Assembly (NCBI GenBank): GCA_013813955.1
Contig: JACCQW010000382.1
Coordinates: forward strand, 1-10,121
Length of the DNA: 10,121 nt
Direction of reading: 5' to 3'
Origin: Solirubrobacterales bacterium
Lineage (GTDB): Bacteria; Actinomycetota; Thermoleophilia; Solirubrobacterales; Solirubrobacteraceae
Positions within the stretch are counted from its first letter, which is position 1. The number at the start of each line of letters is the position of its first letter. The position numbers were made by a program, and so were the translations under genes. A model generated the notes under the pieces. It worked only from the letters and a program-made list of their open reading frames with translations. It ran no database searches and was not told the DNA's origin. Below, one piece after another: positions 6,299 to 10,121 of the stretch.

Positions 6299-7195
6299 TC
6301 AGACCCGCAGGAAGCGGCGCAGCGACAGGCCCGAGCCCGCGGCCGACACGGCGACGCTCGCGGCGAGCAGCACTGCGATGAGCAGGCCGAAGTTGATCGT
6401 CTCGGGCGCCGCGATCAGCGAGAAGTCCTGCTTGAGCGGGTCGATGAACGCGACCTTGCCCACGAGCAGCAGGAGGATCGCCATCACGCCGCCCATGGCG
6501 CCGACGATTATGCCCTCGATGACGAACGGCCAGCGGATGAACCAATCCGTCGCGCCGACGAGCTTCATGACCTCGACCTCGCGGCGCCGCGCGAAGAGCG
6601 AGAGGCGGATCGTGTTGGAGATCAGCAGCACCGACGCGAGCACGAGCAGGATGGCGAGGAACGCCATGCTGAGCTTCACCACCCGGGTGGCGGAGAGGAT
6701 CTTGGTCGTCTCGTCGCGGCGGTTCTTGACCTCGTCGATCGCCGGGTCGGCCACCGTCCGCTCGCCGCTGGGGGTCACGGGCGCGAGCGTGTCGCGCAGC
6801 GCGCCGATGTTCTCCGGCTTGTCGGGGGTGACACGGAAGGTGTCGGGCAGCGGGTTGGATCCCAGCAGCTCGTAGGCCTCTGGGTTGCGCTTGCGCTCCT
6901 CGGCGTAGGCGTCCTTCTTGGAGACGAACTCCACGTTGCCGACGTGGCGCGTGTCCTCGGTCAGCGTCCGGCGCACGCGCTCGACGTCGGCGTCGGTGGC
7001 CTTCGTGGTCAGGAACACGTCGACGAGGACCTTGCCGCGCACCTCGTTGGCGGCGCCCGTCGTGGCCTGCACGATCGGGATGAAGACGCCGAGCACGAGC
7101 ATCGTCACGAGCACCGAGGCCATCGCGGCGAAGGACGGGACCGCGTTGCGACGCAGCGAGCGGCCCGCCTCGCGCAGGAAGAAGCCGAAGCGCAT
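6299..7195 (-). CDS. ftsX: Cell division protein FtsX
   Basis: FtsX is the membrane half of the FtsEX complex at the division site; it passes the ATPase state of FtsE to extracytoplasmic peptidoglycan hydrolases. The protein has 298 residues with the standard topology: a short cytoplasmic N-terminus ([17 protein letters not shown]), a transmembrane segment at about 22-44, an extracytoplasmic domain of roughly 130 residues (45-173), then three more segments near 174-195, 223-246 and 269-290. The cytoplasmic loop FARRREVEVMKLVGATDWFIRWPF (201-224) is the conserved family stretch that contacts FtsE. Its ATG shares one base with the ftsE stop (TGATG). No hydrolase partner such as RipC or EnvC is encoded next to it in the window. 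Confidence 0.95.
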   Translation of the reverse strand: MRFGFFLREAGRSLRRNAVPSFAAMASVLVTMLVLGVFIPIVQATTGAANEVRGKVLVDVFLTTKATDADVERVRRTLTEDTRHVGNVEFVSKKDAYAEERKRNPEAYELLGSNPLPDTFRVTPDKPENIGALRDTLAPVTPSGERTVADPAIDEVKNRRDETTKILSATRVVKLSMAFLAILLVLASVLLISNTIRLSLFARRREVEVMKLVGATDWFIRWPFVIEGIIVGAMGGVMAILLLLVGKVAFIDPLKQDFSLIAAPETINFGLLIAVLLAASVAVSAAGSGLSLRRFLRV

Positions 7196-8058
7196 CAGGA
7201 GCGGCCGAGATCGCGGTAGGCGCTGTCGAGCATGTCGCCGAACTCCTCCGTGCTCTGCTCGCGCTGGGCGTACAGGCCGGTGGCCTCGTCGCGGATGATG
7301 CGGCCGCCCTCCAGCTCGATCACGCGCCGGCGCATCCGGTCGACCATGTGCGAGTCGTGCGTGGCGACGAGCACGGTCGTGCCCGCGCGGTAGATCCGGT
7401 ACAGCAGCTGCATGATCCCCAGCGAGGTGTGCGGGTCGAGGTTGCCCGTCGGCTCGTCGGCCAGCAGCAGCGGCGGATGGTTGACGAACGCGCGCGCGAC
7501 CGACACGCGCTGCTGCTCGCCACCGGAGAGCTGGTCGGGATAGTTGTGCAGCTTGGTCGACAGCCCCGTGAGGCGCAGTATGTCGGGCACCTTGGCGCGG
7601 ATGTCCTTGCGCGTGGCGCCCGTGGCCGACAGCGCGTAGGCGACGTTGTCATAGACCGTGCGGTTGGGCAGCAGCTTGAAGTCCTGGAAGACCACGCCGA
7701 CGTTGCGGCGGTAGTAGGGGATCCGGCGACGGTCGATCTCGTCCATCGGGCGGCCCGCCACGCGGATCGTGCCGGAGGTCGGCTCGCGCTCCTTGATGAG
7801 CATGCGCATGACCGTCGACTTGCCCGAGCCGGTGGACCCGACGAGGAAGACGAACTCGCCCCGGCGCACGTTGAACGTCGCGTGGTCCAGGCCGATATCG
7901 CCCTCGTCATAGTGCATCGAGACGTCGCGGAACTCGATGACGTTGCGGGGGTCGGGCGGCAGCGCGGCCGACCGGGCCGGAGGCTGGACGGGCTGCGCGG
8001 CCCGCCGCCGGGCGGAGGGCAGGTGGCGTGCGCGGACGTGTCGCTCTGTGGCGGCCAT
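7195..8058 (-). CDS. ftsE: Cell division ATP-binding protein FtsE
   Basis: FtsE is the cytoplasmic ATPase of FtsEX, required for activation of septal cell-wall hydrolases. Numbering from ATG 8058 (287 residues), Walker [10 protein letters not shown] is at 74-82, the Q-loop VVFQDF around Gln125, the signature LSGGEQQR at 177-184, Walker [10 protein letters not shown] at 197-205, and the switch His in ATHDS at 234. The segment [14 protein letters not shown] is typical of FtsE. Before the ABC core (starting near NVIEF at 39) lies an Arg/Ala/Pro-rich extension of about 38 residues. No ATG, GTG or TTG occurs in frame between 8058 and the core, so the extension is forced unless CTG is used. A GTG at 8067 could add three residues. 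It is first in the minus-strand cluster; prfB, often its neighbour in actinobacteria, is absent here. Confidence 0.95.
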   Translation of the reverse strand: MAATERHVRARHLPSARRRAAQPVQPPARSAALPPDPRNVIEFRDVSMHYDEGDIGLDHATFNVRRGEFVFLVGSTGSGKSTVMRMLIKEREPTSGTIRVAGRPMDEIDRRRIPYYRRNVGVVFQDFKLLPNRTVYDNVAYALSATGATRKDIRAKVPDILRLTGLSTKLHNYPDQLSGGEQQRVSVARAFVNHPPLLLADEPTGNLDPHTSLGIMQLLYRIYRAGTTVLVATHDSHMVDRMRRRVIELEGGRIIRDEATGLYAQREQSTEEFGDMLDSAYRDLGRS

Positions 8059-8067
8059 GCGGCGCAC

Positions 8068-8073
8068 AAGGTA
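8068..8073 (-). promoter_or_regulatory. Candidate -10 element for ftsE
   Basis: TACCTT on the minus strand fits TANNNT and lies 9 nt before ATG 8058, so the predicted start of transcription (near 8061) leaves almost no leader. A TTGCAG at 8099-8094 resembles a -35 hexamer, but the 20 nt spacer is longer than ideal. That hexamer is part of the dyad at 8094-8117. Confidence 0.35.
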
Positions 8074-8093
8074 GCGCGAGAGGTGCGAAAGCC

Positions 8094-8117
8094 CTGCAAG
8101 CGCACGTTCTCTTGCAG
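8094..8117. promoter_or_regulatory. Perfect dyad CTGCAAG-N10-CTTGCAG, candidate operator
   Basis: A 7 bp perfect inverted repeat (8094-8100 and 8111-8117, 10 nt spacer) lies in the 136 nt divergent region between ftsE and the M16 peptidase gene. It overlaps the -35-like position of the ftsE promoter and lies about 78-101 nt upstream of the M16 start. A dimeric regulator site is one reading; an RNA hairpin is less likely because it is probably upstream of both transcripts. Confidence 0.4.
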
Positions 8118-8182
8118 CGGTTGCCCAGGCCTGTGGCGATCCGGTACGCGACCGACGCGGGGACGTCGCGGGGGTGACCGGC

Positions 8183-8188
8183 TACCGT
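8183..8188 (+). promoter_or_regulatory. Candidate -10 element of the M16 peptidase gene
   Basis: TACCGT fits TANNNT and is followed by exactly 6 nt (GAGGCG) and then ATG 8195, so transcription would begin at the A of the start codon. The spacing equals that of the hexamer at 247-252. No clear -35 is seen. Confidence 0.4.
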
Positions 8189-8194
8189 GAGGCG

Positions 8195-9445
8195 ATGCCC
8201 ACGATCGCCTCGTCGGTCCTCGCCAACGGCCTGCCGCTGCACCGCGTCAGCCTCGGCGGCACGCGCGCCGTGACCGTCCTGGTCGCCTTCGACGCGGGTG
8301 CGCGCACCGAGCGTCCCGAGGAGAACGGCATGGCCCACTTCCTCGAGCACCTCGTGTTCAAGGGCGGCGAGAAGTTCCCCCACTACCGTGACGTCAACGA
8401 GACCGCCGAGCGCCTGGGCGGGGTGCTCAACGCCTACACCTCCCACGACCTCGTCGCCTTCCACATCACCGCCCGCGCGGAGGCCGCGATGCAGGCCATC
8501 GACCTGCTCACCGACTTCACGGGGCGCCCCCACCTCGACGCCGCCGAGCTCGACAAGGAGCGCGGCGTCGTCATCCAGGAGATCCAGCGTTACAAGGACC
8601 AACCCGCCGCGGTGGCCGAGATCCTGATCGACCGTGCGGCCTTCGGCGCGCATCCGCTGGGGCGCAGCATCCTGGGTCCCGAGGAGCACCTGCGCTCGTT
8701 CACGCGCGAGGCGATGGTCTCCTTCCGACAGCGCCGGTGGGCCGGCGCGCGCGGCGGCGCGTTCATCGTCGGCAACCTCGAGCACGTCCCCGCCAACGGC
8801 GCGGTCGGCGCGCTGTTCGAGCGCTTTCCGGCCTTCGACGAGCCCGAGGCCTACGAGCCCGCCCCCCCGTTCGTGCCGCAGGTGGCCGTCGAGGAGCGCG
8901 ACACCAACCAGTCGCACCTGCGCATGAGCTACCGCCCGCAGATCGACGTCCGCGACCCCGCCGCGCGCGCGGCGCTGCACATCTACGCCACGCTGCTCGG
9001 CGGCTCGATGGGCTCGCGCCTGTTCGACGAGATCCGCGAGCAGCGCGGCCTGGCCTACTCGGTCTACGGCGTCGATCACGTCAGCGCCGACGTGCCGGTC
9101 CTGCAGCTCGGCGCGGGGCTGGATTCCACCAAGTGCGTCGAGGCCTACACGCGGATGCGCGAGATCGTCACCGAGCTGCGCAACGACGGCCCCACCGCCG
9201 ACGAGGTCCAGCGCGCACGGGCCTACGCCGCCGGCCGGCGCGTGCTGGCCTACGAGAGCTCCGGGGCCGTGGCGCGCCACGCCGCCTCGGCGACGATCGT
9301 CCACGGCGAGCCGATCGACCCCGACGGCTCGATCGCCCGTCTGGACGCGGTGACGCTCGACGAGGTCGCGACCGTCGCGCGTGACGTGGCCGATACGCTG
9401 GCCGTGGCCTGCGTCGGGCCCCACAGCGCCGGTGACTTCGCCTGA
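8195..9445 (+). CDS. M16 family (M16B-type) zinc metallopeptidase
   Basis: This predicted zinc endopeptidase of 416 residues is of the pitrilysin/mitochondrial-processing-peptidase type; bacterial M16B enzymes work as dimers and degrade or process peptides. The inverted zinc motif HFLEH is at 48-52 in NGMAHFLEHLVFKGG, and the third ligand Glu129 lies in VVIQEI, 76 residues after the motif as usual. The second domain carries the conserved LLGGSMGSRLFDEIREQRGLAYSVY stretch (about 267-291), typical of a single-chain subunit with both halves. No signal peptide is seen, so it is probably cytoplasmic. I chose ATG 8195 because a GTG at 8174 would put the start upstream of the TACCGT hexamer. It diverges from ftsE and overlaps the next gene by 14 nt. 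No second M16 gene is adjacent, so a homodimer is likely. Confidence 0.93.
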   Translation: MPTIASSVLANGLPLHRVSLGGTRAVTVLVAFDAGARTERPEENGMAHFLEHLVFKGGEKFPHYRDVNETAERLGGVLNAYTSHDLVAFHITARAEAAMQAIDLLTDFTGRPHLDAAELDKERGVVIQEIQRYKDQPAAVAEILIDRAAFGAHPLGRSILGPEEHLRSFTREAMVSFRQRRWAGARGGAFIVGNLEHVPANGAVGALFERFPAFDEPEAYEPAPPFVPQVAVEERDTNQSHLRMSYRPQIDVRDPAARAALHIYATLLGGSMGSRLFDEIREQRGLAYSVYGVDHVSADVPVLQLGAGLDSTKCVEAYTRMREIVTELRNDGPTADEVQRARAYAAGRRVLAYESSGAVARHAASATIVHGEPIDPDGSIARLDAVTLDEVATVARDVADTLAVACVGPHSAGDFA

Positions 9446-9797
9446 TCTGAACCACACAGAGCTCGAGCGCTACCTCGGCCGGGTGTCCGGCCGCTGGGCG
9501 CTGGACGGCGCCTGGCTCGGGGGCGCCCGCGTCGCGGACTCGCGCGGCGCCGGGCCACAGCGCGAGCGTGGCCCCGAGTACGTGATCGTGCTCGTCTCGG
9601 CCGCCTTCGACGGCGTGCCGTGGCTCGAGCGCGTGCACCAGGCCGGCAGCCTCTGGGACGCGAGCGAGATGGGCGCCCCGACCGACGTGCACTGCTACAC
9701 CCCGCCCGAGCTGGAGCGCAAGGTGGTGTCGCTGCGCCCCGTGCGCGAGGCGGTGCGCTACGGGATCGACCTGGTCCAGGACGCCCACGCGCGCTGA
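9432..9797 (+). CDS. Small conserved-looking protein, possible degenerate nucleotidyltransferase
   Basis: A 121-residue protein whose function I cannot assign with confidence. It starts at GTG 9432, 14 nt inside the M16 gene, so the two are probably translated together. The layout resembles minimal nucleotidyltransferases: a GAWLGGAR turn (26-33), a hydrophobic strand EYVIVLVS (49-56), and a C-terminal part, VHCYTPPELERKVVSLRPVREAVRYGIDLV (86-115), much like the usual 'T.eEfe...n..v.eil.eGv.L' ending. The catalytic Ser-Asp-x-Asp is missing: the strand reads GPEYVIV. If related, it is probably inactive or binds rather than transfers nucleotides. It has no signal peptide or membrane segment. 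Alternatives are an unrelated conserved hypothetical protein or, less likely, an accessory factor of the M16 peptidase. Confidence 0.65.
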   Translation: MTSPDLNHTELERYLGRVSGRWALDGAWLGGARVADSRGAGPQRERGPEYVIVLVSAAFDGVPWLERVHQAGSLWDASEMGAPTDVHCYTPPELERKVVSLRPVREAVRYGIDLVQDAHAR

Positions 9798-9826
9798 TCC
9801 GGGGGTGGCGCGCGCCGCGCTCGAGC

Positions 9827-9854
9827 CGATCGCGGATCGCGGATCGCGATCGCG
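9827..9854. repeat. GATCGCG direct repeats inside a dyad, between convergent genes
   Basis: Three head-to-tail GATCGCG units (9828-9834, 9835-9841, 9842-9848) are followed by a partial ATCGCG (9849-9854). The same stretch holds an 8 bp inverted repeat, CGATCGCG (9827-9834) and CGCGATCG (9845-9852), with a 10 nt spacer. It lies in the 66 nt gap between the small protein gene and the basic-tail gene. It could fold as a terminator-like hairpin for either strand but lacks a T-tract. A GGCGCGCGCC palindrome is nearby at 9807-9816. Confidence 0.5.
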
Positions 9855-9863
9855 CGGAACCAC

Positions 9864-10121
9864 CTAGCGGCGGCCGCGACCCCTGGTGCTGCGCCGCGTC
9901 GCCCGGCGCTTTCTGGCCCGCCCGCTCGCCGGCTTGCGGCAGGAGGCCGCGCGCTTCTTCCCGGCGACCTTCCTCGGCGCGGCTGCGGACTTCGAGGCCG
10001 CCTTGCGCAGCGGCTTCCTGCGCTTGGGCGTCTTGCAGACCGGGCGCGGCTTGGCCCTGCTGGAGGCGGTGAACCGGCTCCCGTCGCCGGCCGGCGGCGC
10101 GCTGGCGGCCGGTGCGGGGGC
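9864..10121 (-). CDS. Partial gene, Lys/Arg/Ala-rich basic C-terminus
   Basis: The last 85 residues of a protein whose beginning lies beyond the right edge; it ends with TAG at 9866-9864. The frame is supported by uniform AAG lysine codons and G/C third positions. The sequence is strongly basic and low in complexity: a Pro/Ala stretch (APAPAASAPP), then PKRRKPLRKAASKSAAAPRK, VAGKKRAA and a terminal Arg-rich RKRRATRRSTRGRGRR. Cysteines occur at visible residues 29 and 61. Such tails are known on actinobacterial DNA- or RNA-binding proteins (HU-type HupB, Rho, histone H1-like proteins) and also on some exported proteins. With no folded domain in view, I make no functional call. It converges on the gene at 9432-9797. 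Confidence 0.6.
   Translation of the reverse strand, partial: APAPAASAPPAGDGSRFTASSRAKPRPVCKTPKRRKPLRKAASKSAAAPRKVAGKKRAASCRKPASGRARKRRATRRSTRGRGRR

Noticed and set aside
5948..7219. A 423-codon open frame on the plus strand opposite the S41 protease and ftsX
   Set aside because: It is antisense to two clearly coding genes and has Arg/His/Asp-rich composition typical of shadow frames.
7907..9457. A 516-codon open frame on the minus strand across the M16 gene and the divergent promoter region
   Set aside because: The opposite strand carries an intact M16 peptidase with all zinc ligands; the antisense product is low-complexity.
1..10121. CRISPR arrays, tRNAs, rRNAs, transposases or phage genes
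   Set aside because: No regularly spaced repeats, cloverleaf ends, terminal inverted repeats with a transposase, or phage-like proteins were seen; codon style is uniform across the complete genes.

Overview
The window is very GC-rich DNA with strong third-position GC bias (judged by eye, not counted). It reads as a high-GC actinobacterial chromosome. The gene content and the order ftsE-ftsX-S41 protease-rnr-smpB fit the Thermoleophilia/Solirubrobacterales branch best; that placement is inference from style and gene order, not from a search. All complete genes look intact and chromosomal. I see no insertion sequence, phage gene, CRISPR array, tRNA or rRNA.

Layout. (1) Positions 1-159: the 5' end of a minus-strand gene running off the left edge. 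(2) Positions 259-2763, plus strand: a three-gene run of a site-2-protease-type membrane metalloprotease, an ABC-2 type ATPase and its membrane permease; the last two overlap by ATGA. (3) Positions 2810-8058, minus strand, read right to left: ftsE, ftsX, a C-terminal-processing (S41) protease, an RNase R-type exoribonuclease and smpB. These are tightly packed: TGATG at ftsE/ftsX, GTGA at protease/rnr, 9 nt between rnr and smpB. The only real gap is 34-44 nt between ftsX and the protease, and it holds a small hairpin. (4) Positions 8195-9797, plus strand, divergent from ftsE: an M16B zinc peptidase and an overlapping small protein that looks like a degenerate nucleotidyltransferase. (5) Positions 9864-10121, minus strand: the C-terminus of a very basic Lys/Arg/Ala-rich protein running off the right edge.

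How the genes work together. FtsEX is the divisome ABC module that in other bacteria switches on peptidoglycan hydrolases. An exported S41 protease next to it could act on envelope proteins or hydrolases. RNase R and SmpB belong to ribosome rescue: SmpB delivers tmRNA to stalled ribosomes and RNase R degrades the faulty message. The left plus-strand operon is a membrane-protease/exporter unit of unknown substrate. The M16 peptidase probably degrades peptides.

The most notable non-coding signals are -10-like hexamers placed exactly 6 nt before the start codons of the site-2 protease and M16 genes (a leaderless arrangement), a perfect CTGCAAG-N10-CTTGCAG dyad at the -35 position of ftsE, a G-quadruplex-capable run between convergent genes at 2773-2795, and a GATCGCG repeat/dyad at 9827-9854. 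I did not find a clear new multi-gene system. The unusual protein-level points are the degenerate nucleotidyltransferase-like protein, the forced N-terminal extension of FtsE, and the truncated architecture of RNase R.
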